Below, in pieces: positions 36,184 to 48,341 of a stretch of 64,000 bases of DNA. Numbering within the stretch: position 1 is the first letter of the stretch; each line of letters opens with the position of its first letter. A program made the position numbers and the translations under genes. Source of the DNA: Theristus sp. LFF4_11 (taxonomy: Eukaryota > Nematoda > Chromadorea > Monhysterida > Xyalidae); assembly GCA_030248135.1 (NCBI GenBank), contig JASANC010004938.1, positions 89,631-153,630 on the forward strand, given 5' to 3'. The notes under the pieces are model-generated. The model did not search any database. It was not told where the DNA came from and saw only the letters and a program-made list of their open reading frames with translations.

Positions 36184-39100
36184 GTCAGTGGAAGTTGGCT
36201 TGAGTTTTTTTAATATTTGAAGCACGCCTCCCCGCACTGATTCCGGGAACCCGAAGGTACCAAACTCAGGTGAATTCGTTTTGTTTCCATTTGAAAAAAC
36301 TTATTCGCATTTACACTGTATCAAGTGCGTCCGATTAATATTTTTTCATTGCTTTATCAACGTGACAGTGTCAGTCGATATGTCAAAACCTGACAGTCCA
36401 GATAGTAGATACACGTAGCCGTTCACAAATGGCGCCCATGTACATGTATCTCACAGTATCAAATAATAGTGTCGGGATGAATTACTTTTTATGTGCCAAT
36501 ACAGTTATTGCGATTCATTACATTGACAGCAGCATTGTGGATGGGAACGTTCCACTCAATTTAGCGTATTATTAAATTAGCAAAGCGAACAACTTCTATA
36601 CATGTAGAGACACGTCTAAATATGCATGCGTGCTCTATCTATTGTAGGCTAAGCCTCGTTGACTAATGCCTTATGCTGACTTAACCACAAAAAAAACCAA
36701 AAAACCACACGTTCAGCACGCAAACGCCAGCGCAAAGTACGGCGACGTGCTCGGCTGGATGTACGATGCGACGGTGCCGAAGCACACCGAGCCAATCAGC
36801 ATGGCCGCCTGGATCCACCAACCGCAACAGCCGCACTCGCACGCACTCACCAACACCAACGAGTCATCACTAGCGTTACATGGTCTCGAAGCGAACAACG
36901 CTCACCACTTGACTACCGCTATCGAGCCACCCTGTACGTCGAGTTCTGTCGAGAATCGTACGACCGACACGCTGCTGCCTTCGGACACGGGTGCCGCTGC
37001 TGTGACGCCGCCGATGGCCTGCACGGACACGCAGTCAGATGAGACAGGTCTGCGCGCGGGCACTGTGTTGCTTGAAACATGGCAGAGTCGGTTCAAACTT
37101 TGGTTTTATGTTTCGCTTGGCTTTACATGTGGTCTCTTTGGTATATTTACATATGGTCCCGAGAATCAATGTGCGCTTAGACAGGTGAACAGGTTCACGC
37201 ATGATGCGGGAATTCAAAGTTGGCGAATTGATCCGAGTGTATACGCTAAACAGGCGACTTTGAATGGCCATAAAAATTTAAAAACTTGATAATCGTTATA
37301 GTTCCGTTCAGCTGTCCATGATACACTTTGGGTGCAAGAACACACACACACAGATGTGAAATGCAGACAAGTTGCATACATTCGCTTTCATGGATCGGTT
37401 TCAAGATAACCAGATTAGTTCCATGTGCACTCGCTTTGCAAAACGCGGAATCTAAATGGTGTCAAGAGCGGTATTATTTCCATCTTGGCTTTCAAGTTTC
37501 TGGATTAACGGATTTTCATGCGTCTACTGTCTGGGCGGGTTGAGGTGCGCCGCAGAAAAAAAGGTCACTGTGTCATCAGCCAGTCTCTGGATGATGTTTT
37601 ATGGAAATGCCACACAAGAAAAAACAAAGTTTACGTAATCTTCAAGTCTTCCCGGTGACCCGCATATTAAGTTATTATCAGTGAAGTGGGCCTAAGAACT
37701 GTCACGCTCACTTTAAGACATCTTCATCATTAGCAAGAAAAACTCCGTCTCATAAATAAACATTATTTGGGTTCCTGTCAACCGATTAGTCATATATTAT
37801 TCCGTTGCTGGACCAAGTACAAGACGCTGATTTATATATTCCACAAGCGAACGACCATATTGCCACTGTTGCATGTTACATGCGCAGCACTTATTCATCT
37901 AGGAGCATTCTAAATCAACTTCAAACGGGCTACGGTACGCATCGAGACGGGACCGATTAAGTTCAGGAATGAATAATGAGCTTTGCTTGCAACGGCGAAG
38001 AGAAACGGACGCGCGCGCGCACACACACGCACACCGTTTGTACAGTGTCGAGGTCAAATGTGGAGACCGTTTTGACAAAAAACAGTTACAGTAGATTTAT
38101 GATGAAACGTGTAGATGATAAAAAAGGTAAAAACATTTACTTTGCACCGTCGACAGAAGTGGATAATTGATGAGTGTCTCGTTTACAAGGCGCGCATGCG
38201 CTGTACAGGATGCTGGCTAATGATGCAGATGACACCTTGAAATCGTGTGTCCAAGGGGCGGGGCAAACATGCAACCGCGGCATGGGGGGGACGGGTCTAA
38301 AGTTCAAACTTACAACTACAAATGTACGAACTAAAATGAAATTTGCAAAACAAAATCTGCAGAAAACGTCCGTCCATCCACCATATGTGTTGACCAATGT
38401 TTCTATTTTCTTGGATTCTCATGGATAGTGAGTTGCAGTTTGGGTGACATCATGGTCAGATATGTTTTAGCACACGATTAACCTGATATATCGTGGTCGC
38501 GTTTTGACAAGCCCGCATCAACAAAGGTGGAATTGCGATCGGAACTTTTGAGGCTCGGTTGTGAACTGCTTAGCATAATGAATTTCTGTAATCCTATTGG
38601 TCGGTCTTGAGTTCTGTCGAAAGTTGAGAGAGATTCAACAATTTTCAATAAGCGGTAAGCGCTTCAATCAAGTGGAGATAATTCAATCGAAAACGAACTG
38701 AAACCTCTGCTGAAATGAACAATCGAAAACTGTTGGAACACAGAAAATAACATTATGAAAGCGACATTTCCAATTTGCACAATTCAAAAGTAAACCTGCG
38801 AAACAAATGATAAAACATTGTTTCAAACGGAGTCAAGAAGGAGAAGGCTTGATAAAAACTGCTGAAATACAGAGGCAACGGACACGACTTCGACGACTTG
38901 CTGGCGCAAACGCACAGGACGGAGAAACGAGCAAAGTATCAGCGACAGAAAGTAGCATATTGTTTTTGTTTTGGTCTGTGTCTGCGTCTGCGTGTTGTCC
39001 TGCTCTCGTTTTGGCCCGTTTTTACCGTCGCCGTCGTGTGATAAATGATATCAAGCAGCCCGAATCTTATATTGGCTTCCACGTATGTATGTGTGTGTGT

Positions 39101-42100
39101 TTTCTCCGTGTATGTGTGTGTGTGTCTGTGTTTTGTCTTTTGCTTGCCTTCGTCTTGCGAAATATCTTTCTCGTCCATTTATATATCGCGCGAGACCCAA
39201 ACATGATAAACGACCGTGGATGGTACCAGAGGCCGAGCAGAGAAATGCATTATTCGGGAGCTCGTGGCGAACGAAGCGAAGCTTTCGAAAAGAGCTTTAC
39301 TTTCGTTTCAAAGCGACGTGCAAGCTTTTATATCGACACACGGACACGCGTCGTGAGACGCACGGGTCATTTATTATTATTTTTTGGTTTCACTTTTTCT
39401 CGTCTTGGCGCTGCTGCTTGTGTTCCGCCCTTCATTCGCTCTTCGAACCGCTTTCGTCGCTCCCCCCTTGTCCCCCCCTCGTCCATTCAACGTTGCCCAC
39501 CGGGGCAATTACTCATTTGTTGCAATTGGGTGAACTTTTCTCTGATTTTATTTCGCTTCTCGCGATAACCAAGCGCAACGTTTTTGGATTTGCCCATTCC
39601 AGTATCGGTGCGTTTATGGCTTTTGTCGGTTGCTTTTCGTGGTTCGTTTTTACCGCGGAAGCTTTCTGGTCAAGAGATTTCAATGTAATTCTCTGCAGCT
39701 GTGATTTCCGATTGATTATTTTGATTTGTGTTTGAGCACAATTTCAGGAGTCTCACTTGAAATCGTGTGTCCGTTCACACTGCTCGTGTTTCTGTTTTTG
39801 TTTTGCCAGCAAAACTCAACGATAACAATTGGCACATTACTGTGCATATGTGCTGTGCGCACACACTTGCGTCTCTGCTTATACCAACAAAAGCTAGATT
39901 AGCTCTCCCACTAGAGCGACACAAACGCCACATTGTGACAGCTGCTTGCCAACTGTTGCTCCACGAAACTCGCGGTGTCTAAGAAGCAATAGGCGCTTTT
40001 ATTGGCGCCGAAATTTTGTCAAAAAAGAAAAACACTACTGGTCTGACATTCGTGAGAGAACCAATCCGGGCGGCATATTCACTTTCTACAAGCAGCTTTT
40101 CGCAAACATTGCGGTACTCGGCTGGCTGACCGGAAACATAGTTAGCCAAGAGAAGCAACGGTTGAAATCCGCCTTGGAAAGCCGTTAAAATTTCGGCAGT
40201 CATTTCGAAAAACACGTGCACAGCTCGGAGTTCGGCAACATAGGAAATCTAGTTGTCCAACTTGTCGTGTGTAGCACGATTTTGCATTCTAGCAACGTGC
40301 CGCGGTTGGTGTGGCTGGTTCAATACCCGACAAGAGGCCACTTTGTGGTAGGTCTCCGGCAGCAGAATGCTTGTGTGGTCCTCTCGCGGCTAAAGCGATC
40401 GAGACAAAAGCCCGTTGGAGCGCCCGTTGTGCTTCTCCGCGAAGCTTCCCCCCCCCCCCCCCGACGCGATGACGGCAAAAATGAGAAATGACCGTCGCCT
40501 GTCGGGATACGGGATTTCGCGGCCATGGCCACCGTTTTTCACTCGCAAACGATCTATCAATTTTCTCCTACTGTCAAGCTGGCCATCGCACCACTGCTCA
40601 ACAACACAGCACACCGTGTATTGCAACCAGCTTTTATTGTTATTTGCGCAGCGGCGAAGACTTGCCAGTTTGCGTTTTTACTCCACTATTCGCTTTCCGT
40701 TTCGTTTTAGTGTGTGACCGGACCTTTATGTAAGATCGATCGGGTGGTGGCGGTGTGACGATTTGGTGGTGCCCCCGGGCTCCGAGTTTTTGACCGGATT
40801 CTGCGATACGTGCGCGTTTGTGTTCGGTTTTGAAGTTGGTTATTGGGGCGCGTTGCTTTTGTGCCACGGGTTCCGTTTATCTAACACCAGAGGGCACAAA
40901 ATGAATTTCGCACTTCGTTTCGAATTGTTTGTGTCAACGTTGAGTGGGGTAATATCGATGCAAAAAATTGGCATGCTTGTCGACTTGTGTCGGTGGTGTG
41001 AAATTTTGGAGCTTCGGTCTACTGGGCTGTATGCTCCTTTGTTTCATTTGACTTGACAGTCGCAGTCAATTGGATTTCGTTTTGTTTGGAGAAATTGATT
41101 AAAAAAATTCTGTCAAACAGTGCCATTGGAACCGCGCGCCTTATGCTTGACTGTCTGGTTGCTCTGTTTGACACCACCAGTGTGCCGTGTGGACTCACGT
41201 CAAAACGAACGTTAGGATGCATGAAACTCCATCCAGTTCTCGGAGACCAGACAGATGAGCAATCTGGAAGCTGTTCAAAAGACGGCGACGGTCAGTTGGA
41301 CACAAGCGAAACGCGTTCAACTGTGAAACGCGTCGGGATGATAGACAGAAACGGTGGTGCCATTAAAATTTCAGAATATGAATTGAACGAAGCGCGGTTA
41401 CGTTTGGTCAATGTATGGGCTGAAATCTGGCATATGTAAGCATCATGTCAAACACTGGTCACACACACAATTCACATGTACAGTGATTGAAATTTCACAT
41501 TTCGTCTCGTCGCTCCGAAAAGCGCGCGTCGATATTTGCGTGTCTCATAATTTACCATCTGGTGTTTGCTTTGACATTGTCCGTTCGGTTTGATTTCGGC
41601 GTGGAACATGTGTTCCTAAAATTTAAAGAAACCAAATTCCAACTGGAAGATTGGAAGAAAACTGGCGGAACTCTATGCTATTCAGATTTGTGCGTAATTC
41701 AGATTCACGATTGGAATTGTCCAATCGTGGAATAGTATTTGCTAAAACCTAAAGACACAACCGAAGAAACGCTGAATGTTTGTGTTTGTTTGGTATTCGA
41801 TTTGGCACTGAAGAAATGAGAACGTTGTCACAAGCAGCGGGCACACTTCGGTTCACAAGACCATATCTACCGTAACCCAAGATGCAGTAACGGGGCGCAC
41901 TTTGAAAGTGTGTATTTACAATGATTTTCACGACCATCGTTTCACCAGCACACGTGCAATGGAAAAGCACCAGTACACGTACGCACCTTTTCATTGGAAA
42001 AGAAGAGGCCCATCCTTGACGGGCATTACGATACAGTGTGGCAAGGTTTCTGAACATTACATGTGCTCTTCTGTAAACATTGGGGTGACGAAAATTATTT

Positions 42101-44387
42101 CCACCCTGTTAGACAGTCAGTACCTTTACCAATATTCAATAGTGTGAATAAAGTGTTTTCTCTTCACCACACAGACGTGTGTGCATGGTCATCAGGAAGA
42201 AGGCACGGATGGGAACTGTTCCGTGTGACGATGGGTATGACGAGAAAAATGTCCAAGTCCTGTGACCGATTTATGAAAAGTGACGTTTATTGAACAACGT
42301 TGCTGCTGTCAGAGATGCGAGCTGCTAGCACTAGCTGTATTTGTTTTGAAGTATTTTGTAGTACACGTATTTTGAAGTATGTCTGTAGGAGCTTTATTTT
42401 GAAATCGATTTGAGCAGAGGTCGTTCGCAAAACAGCGCATGCGTCGTTCAAACTCAGATAATCAGTCACTGAATGCAAACGGACTTTGAGACAATCAACC
42501 ATGCACAAATATGGTCTCTTTAACGCGTAATTTTCGTCTAAAATCAACATTTCAAACAAACGCTGGAATTTTGTTGTTGTTGTTGCACTGAAACAACAAC
42601 AACTTTGAAACAATCCATCATTTGATCTACGCTACGGCCACGCGTGCACCAGCGCAACAGACGCACTGTACAGCAAGCGGGCGGCACCCTTTGAAGTTGA
42701 AAGTTTTCAGTGATCAGGCGCATCACACCGCACATATTACAGTTTACTGGTTTTGTTCTGTAAATTATATATTCCAAAGTGTATGTAAACTGTTTACATT
42801 TCGAATGATTAATGAATTAAGAATGCCGTAATGCGCGGCGCGAATCACACACAACAGAAACGTGCAAAACCAATCAAAAAGAACTGGAAAATTATGCAGC
42901 ACAATGTGGAATAATGAATAATGACAAAGTTATACGGGTTATACATGGAATAATGTTATTTTTTATCGTTTCCTTTATTTTTTCGTGATGAATTGGTTCG
43001 ACGCTTTCGGCTAAGTTAGATTGGAATCAACATCCAGTCATTGGACGATTCAAAAAATGCGCAGGAACTCAAAAGAGTTGGAGCGGCTTTTTCACAACAA
43101 AAAAACCGCAGATCTGTTATCTGATAACAACAGCAGGGTGTCCGTATTTATCACTTTCACTTATGCATGTATGTTTTTGTGTAACCAAAACTGATGGGAG
43201 ACTCTGATACAAAGTTATTCATGGGGCATGAAAGGGTGGAAAAAGCAAGCTCAGTTTGGTAATGATTACTGTCAATGCAAGCTCAACTTCAAGAGTCGCT
43301 GACGGGAACAGTCGTGTGAGTGGACTGAAAAATACAATACAAACTGATTAAACGGTGGGGGCATAATTGGTCTGCAGAAATCACCAAAGAATACTCCTAC
43401 AAAACATGACATCGAACAATTTTATCCACACTTGTAGCATGTACATTGTATATGTAAAAACACTTTTCAACTTAAACGGTCTTGATTGTTGTTGCTGTTA
43501 GGTATGTGTGAGATTCAAAATTTGTTTTAAAGCGAAGCAAGCAACGTACAGTAACGTACACCAAACCAGGTGAAACCACCCACCAAGGTACTATACCTCT
43601 ACCTACCGCTAACGGAAGCTAACAATTCCAAAATAATTATACCCAGAAGTGTGTGTTCTTCGAAACTTGTTCTTCTTTAAAAAAACACTCAGCACCTGTA
43701 TTCAATTCCTCTAACTTAAAAAAGAGCCACATCACTGATGGAGGGAGACGAGTCCAGTCCAGTCTCTTATCATTTTGACAGATCTACCAGACGATGCCGA
43801 ACTGCAGATAAACCGTTCTGCAATTCCATTGATTTCGCACATACACTTCACAAATTTCGTACATTGCAGACGCCAGCAAGTCGTCGACACGCGCCCGGAT
43901 GGCGTACGCGCACACGCAGGTGGTCGAGCTCGAGAAGGAGTTCCACACGAACCGCTACCTCGACCGCGCCCGCCGTCGCGAGCTCGCCGAGCTGCTGACG
44001 CTGACCGAACGCCAGGTGAAGATCTGGTTCCAGAATCGACGCATGAAGTACAAGCGCTGGGAGAAACAGTGCAAGCGCGCCGGCGTCACCGTGAACGGGC
44101 CGCATGGCAGTAATAATGGCGGTAACGAACCGCCGCCGCCGTGCGACCCGAGCCCGCGTGGGCAGAACGGCGAGACGCGGCTCTTAGCGAACGTGCCCGA
44201 CGCGATGTGCGTGCAGCCGAGTGCGCCACTGTCGAATGGCGCGGACGACGGCGGCGCAAAAGCAAACTTGAAACAGTGGCAAACGGCGGAAAAGTCGACG
44301 ACGACGACGACGACGGGTTTAGCGGCGACCGCACACGGTACCAGCCCGTCGCTGCTCGCACTGGAACGGACCGTTCTGCAGTATTAG
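35821..44387 (+). CDS. Hox3: Hox3-like homeobox gene (three exons, predicted 403 aa)
   Basis: This is a predicted nuclear homeodomain transcription factor for anterior patterning. Exons are 35,821-36,183, 36,717-37,047 and 43,870-44,387; coding length is 1,212 nt including stop. Intron 1 is phase 0 (donor GTCAGT, acceptor TTCAG) and intron 2 phase 1 (CAG|GTCTGC to TTGCAG). Residues 1-121 are rich in Tyr, Pro, Ala and His. A degenerate hexapeptide, VLGWMYD, sits near residues 132-138. The homeodomain is about residues 237-296, with Arg5, Leu16, Phe20, Trp48, Phe49, Gln50, Asn51 and Arg53 intact. V14, R24, LL37-38, I47 and Y56 favour Hox3 over Hox2. Odd points are M6 for Thr, T22 for Phe, D27, and nearly 100 residues between hexapeptide and homeodomain. 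The tail is Gly/Asn/Pro/Thr-rich. It is the next upstream gene to Hox1 on the same strand. Class assignment is from memory of family consensus, and the exon 2 donor is the least certain boundary. Confidence 0.82.
36184..36716 (+). other. Hox3: Hox3-like intron 1
   Basis: A 533-bp AT-rich intron between matching phase-0 sites. It contains TACATGTA-type palindromes near 36,440 and 36,598 but no recognisable gene or repeat family. Confidence 0.65.
36717..37047 (+). CDS. Hox3: Hox3-like exon 2 with degenerate hexapeptide
   Basis: This starts after ...CACACGTTCAG at phase 0 and reads [20 protein letters not shown], followed by His/Gln/Ser/Thr-rich sequence. The WM pair in a GWMYD context is read as a degenerate PBC-binding hexapeptide. 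The end is placed at CAG|GTCTGC because that donor leaves phase 1, which exon 3 needs. The frame stays open to 37,289, but the sequence beyond the donor becomes AT-rich and hydrophobic. A later donor would change the linker only. Confidence 0.7.
37048..43869 (+). other. Hox3: Hox3-like intron 2 (6.8 kb)
   Basis: The large phase-1 intron just before the homeobox. Its frames, including a 253-codon frame at 38,807-39,568 in a T/C-rich stretch, show no domain or Hox-like codon bias. It carries a pure C run near 40,450, an exact TGATGGATTG labial/PBC-type site on the minus strand (42,611-42,620), and AT-rich sequence from 42,800 to 43,700 in which I see nothing definite. Confidence 0.6.
42611..42620 (-). 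promoter_or_regulatory. Labial/PBC-type site TGATGGATTG
   Basis: An exact match to the labial-Exd autoregulatory core as I remember it from Drosophila (TGATGGATTG). It lies in Hox3-like intron 2, 8.2 kb upstream of Hox1. Confidence 0.4.
43870..44387 (+). CDS. Hox3: Hox3-like exon 3 with homeobox and stop
   Basis: This begins after CATTGCAG with two bases completing a phase-1 codon, then reads [16 protein letters not shown] into the homeodomain. The third helix contains [15 protein letters not shown]. The TAG stop is at 44,385-44,387. The region after the homeodomain is about 107 residues of low complexity, including a Thr run. Codon use is strongly GC-ending, unlike the flanks. No convincing AATAAA was seen close downstream. 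Confidence 0.9.
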
Positions 44388-44740
44388 AGCTGGCTCTTTT
44401 TTCTTGTTTGAGCGATTTTAAACGGATGAATTTTTGAAATTTGAAAAAACCGATTTTATTTTCTGGTATTTCTTTCTGCATTTTGAGAGAACAGTAGCTT
44501 GTAGGGATGGGAACACAAGGTTGTATACGATTGTTAAGATGTTGAAAACAATAAGTTTGTGAGAATCTGCTCGTGAAAACTTGTGTTCCCAACAACATAC
44601 CCTACTATTTGCTGAGCGAATCAAGTCAAACAACCGTTGAATTGAATTTGCACACAATTGACTTGGAATGCATTTGACACATTTAGTTGAATTGGAAATG
44701 TGTATGATAAAGTTGGTAAATTCAAAACCGCACAACAGTA

Positions 44741-45162
44741 CAGTGGGGACCAAAAATTTGGAAACCCCTGCGTGCGGCGATTCACGACGGAAACCATTAG
44801 TTTTTTTCCGCTGAGCGCGCGCACGCAGGCCGAACCGACAGGGCACTCGACGAGAATCTTAAAAAAAACTGTATCTAAAACGTTGAAACGATTTGAAGAG
44901 CTAGGAACGCTGAAATCGCGTTGCCGAACTCGTAAACCGCGCAAAATCCGACGATCGATTGGATCGCAAGATTCGGCGCATGTCCATGAGCGATCGACAC
45001 AAATCTGCTGTCGATATGACGGCTGAACTCAACACGGCTGTCCGAACTGTTCGTCGCATGCTCTGTCGGTTCGGCCTGTGTGCACGTGCTCAGCGAAAAA
45101 AACTAATGGTTTCCGTCGCGAGTCGTCGCACGCTGGGGTTTCCAAACTTTTGGTCGCCACTG
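44741..45162 (+). mobile_element. Tc1-like transposon deletion derivative (422 bp)
   Basis: The element begins CAGTGGGGACCAAAAATTTG and ends with the inverse of CAGTGGCGACCAAAAGTTTG, flanked by TA on both sides (44,739-44,740 and 45,163-45,164). The inverted repeats are about 100 bp long. Between them are fragments in different frames (44,868-45,100) that resemble the transposase helix-turn-helix region (TLKRFEELGTLKSR; SDRHKSAVDM). The catalytic domain is absent, so the element is non-autonomous. Confidence 0.75.
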
Positions 45163-46522
45163 TATCTCCTTTAGTGTGTTTGTCCGTGTTTTTCGTGGCT
45201 GAAATTGATTTTCATGGTATCTGATACAATAGTGCCAATTGATTTGCTCTATGGGCAGTAGTAGCGTGTGTACTTCTGTTTCTCAAAAGATGTTTTTTAA
45301 GCTATTTTTAAAAGGTACCAATGAAATTGAAACTATGAAGTTTTGGTTAAAATGAATAGATGTTCACAAGTGAAATAAAACCAATTTATTTGAAAGGGAT
45401 GAAGAGAAACATGAACGAAATATTCTTTTTTTGGTTTTCGGACAACGTTTTTGCCACGATTCGTTTCAACTCTTGTTGCTTACGTTTAGCTACCTCAATT
45501 TTTAAAATGAATCGTGTGTTTTGTGAACTAAAACGTTAACTAGACACATCCACACCAGTTGATAATTGACAACTTGTTACTTCAGAAAAGCCACGAATTG
45601 ATTATTTCAAAGTGCAAACTGCTGTCAATCAAGAAACGTTTTGCGATTTGACAAGCACAGTCTGTGAAAACGTTTTCAACGGATCAACTGGTGAATGGTA
45701 ATTACCAATTGGTGTGGATATGTTTCAGGCTTGGATAGGAATTTATTGTTGAACAAACCGAACTGTGCCAAAATCGAGCTGTTTTATGTGGTAGTTCATA
45801 ATCATTGAGTTTATATGTCGATTTTACGTCATTCTTTGTTTTTCAGCATCTCGGGTGCTTGTTATAAAAGTTGAAAATAAATAAAAAACATTACATGAAT
45901 TGTTGAGAGTCTCGACATTGTTACAAACGCTCACTATGAAATTGAGATTCACGGTTTTTAATTTCAGAAATATCTGCCACATTGGTAAAACATGGAAAAA
46001 CAATTTACTTCAAACTTCAAACGAACCTTCATCAAGCTTTTATCCAACCAGTTGAAGTGCCGTTTTCAAACTCAGGGCACTGCTCAGATTGTATTCACCG
46101 CTCAAAGGTAACATTTGTTTTTTTGTGGTGTTTAATTTCGAAACAGCAAGCAACGTTCTTTTCATTGTGTTTTTTTGCAAAACTTTCCCACGGCAATCTA
46201 TGTAGTCTGAAACAAACTGCATTTTAACGTGAAATTTCGAAATCGAATAAATCAAAAAACGCAGTCGAACTTCTCTTGCATTTTCCTCTTTTCTGAGGAA
46301 TAAATTGTCTATAACCTTGGAACTTTACTATTAACAATCAATCACTCTTTCATTGTTGCACGCAACTATTTACTACGAGCAAACTATGCATTTACTATAT
46401 TCGCATAATAAAAGTAAAAAATATAAAAAAACCGGTAGTCTACATTCAAACTCGCACGTTTTTTCGTACGTGCATGAGCGGTACCTTTTTATTGTTAAAA
46501 CGTCCGTGAAATTTTTGGGTAT

Positions 46523-46985
46523 ACCGTATTACCCCCATTAAACCCCCCCCCCACCATTAATCCCCCCACCAATAAACCCCCACCCCCTCGACAACTTTCC
46601 AAATAATCCCCCCCCCAAATAATCCCCCATGGGGGTTAATTGGAAACCTGTTTGAAACACATACCCAGCGAATTCAGTGGCTGAATGCAGTGACATTGGT
46701 GAAATTGTGCTACCAAAGGCCCCAAATGGATGAGTTAATGGTAATTTCATTACAAAAGGCTGTTACAAAAGGAAATCTCTGTGAAAAGTAGAAGTTTCTG
46801 CAACTTTCTTGCCTGCCATGCAAGGTATTTTTGCCATTTTTCAACAAAACCCCACCCCTAGAAATTTTTGTATAATAAACCCCCCCCCCCCCACCAATAA
46901 TCCCCCCCCCCCACCAATAAACCCCCACCCCTAAAAGTCGCTGACGTATTAATCCCCCATGGGGGTTTATTGGGGGTAATACGGT
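46523..46985. mobile_element. C-rich inverted-repeat element (TA-flanked, about 460 bp)
   Basis: Left end TACCGTATTACCCCCATTAA and right end GGGGGTAATACGGTA are inverted, with TA at both borders. Inside are AATAAACCCCC and AATCCCCC arrays plus CCCCCATGGGGG palindromes (about 46,625 and 46,954). The minus strand has many G runs able to form quadruplexes. Confidence 0.6.
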
Positions 46986-48308
46986 AGTAGAACTAGCGAG
47001 GTCACAGATAACAATTGAAGCATGCATGGTTGATTTTCAACAACAACAACAATAACAAAAAACACGAAAATGATGATTTGAATGAAAAACTCAGAAATAC
47101 TGTGCCAAAGTTTGCGGTAAACTGGTTTCCCCCATTTTTGAGCGTTACAGTTTTTAAGTCCCTTTTAAAAGCAATTCCCATACTTACATTTCGAACGTCA
47201 ATTTGCACTATTTTCCTCGCAATAGCGGAATAGAAAATCGACAAAAAAACGTGATTTCTTGTAAGTAGTAGACGTTAAGCGAAACACAAAGAGAGGAGAG
47301 GAAAACTGATTTGTAGGTCCAAACACAAGTTTTAATGTACTTTGCCCAGTTGCAAAGTGATAGGTCGGTCAAAAAGCCATGCTCAGAATTGTTTTTACCC
47401 ATTGTTGCCGACAGGTTTCAAATCGGCTAACTTTTCTGGTGACTTCTATTTTGTTTACAGAATCAGTGTTTTTGAGAAATACAAAAAGGCATCCGCCACG
47501 AATGAATTGAAAGTTGACTGCATTATCTTAGCGTTCTTGTAAAAGACAACTCCTAGTCTGCGACTGATCCCGCCTTGGCGGAGAATACAAGGACTGCCTT
47601 ATAATATTCGGCCGTAGTGTAATTAAAATAACTGCTTTTTATTTTCCATGTTAGGTTTTTCAGTTTTTAACGTCCTGGAATTTCAATCTGTGGTCACTCG
47701 ATTTAGAAAGTGTTCATTGTTTATTTCGTCTGGAGTTGGGATTTCCATTGTTTCAACGTTATTGAAAACCAGACTGAAATGAACATTGTCTGACACATGT
47801 GTTGTCTGAAACAAAACCGACATTCAATGTAAGTAGTTGAGTCAAAGAGCTTAAACTTAGTTAAGCTACATAAGTTACACGAACCGAAATTCAGTATTCT
47901 GCTCGATGGAGCACAATTAGCTTCTGTAGTCCCATATTATTTGTCTCAATTTGAGTCGCGTGCCACCAACCGCTTGTCCTGCACGTACATGAAGTTGTCG
48001 TGCAGGCAAACACTCGTACACGCGCCAAAAGACACTTTACTCCGAAAATAAAGACAGATTGATCCCTGAGTTTGAGACCAGATCGAAGCCGATTAGACAA
48101 TCGACTTTGAAACTTTGGTGTACCTACTATATTCTGTTCTGTACTATAATCCCGAGTGTAAATTGTCAATTTTGTAAGTTTATTCTCTAAAAATCCTTTT
48201 TGAAAGCAAAATTTCCAAAAGTTTACGAATTGGTTTCAAATTTACAGTGAAGGGACCGTTGCGCGAACCAAAGGCACCATTTTCTGAGCGTATTATCTCA
48301 GTAAGTTC

Positions 48309-48341
48309 GTGTCGAGACCCGATACACGGTGACTACCGTAG
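48309..48341 (+). repeat. Short dispersed repeat, copy near 48.3 kb
   Basis: GTGTCGAGACCCGATACACG followed by GTGACTACCGTA, the same order of parts as at 29,185. Confidence 0.5.

Noticed and set aside
37048..37289. Extension of Hox3-like exon 2 to the end of its frame
   Set aside because: Composition changes to AT-rich hydrophobic sequence after CAG|GTCTGC, and that donor gives the phase exon 3 requires. A second donor at CAGGTGAAC (37,184) is phase 0 and would break the frame.
38807..39735. Overlapping 253- and 216-codon open frames on the plus strand
   Set aside because: Both lie in a T/C-rich stretch with few stops in two frames. They show no domain, no Hox-like codon bias and rambling Cys/Phe/Val-rich composition inside the Hox3-like intron.
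40446..40462. C homopolymer as a regulatory element
   Set aside because: A single run of about 16 C, most simply a slippage tract; the length may be a sequencing artefact.
43848..44105. Frames antisense to or out of phase with the Hox3-like homeobox
   Set aside because: Only one frame encodes the homeodomain; the others are shadows.
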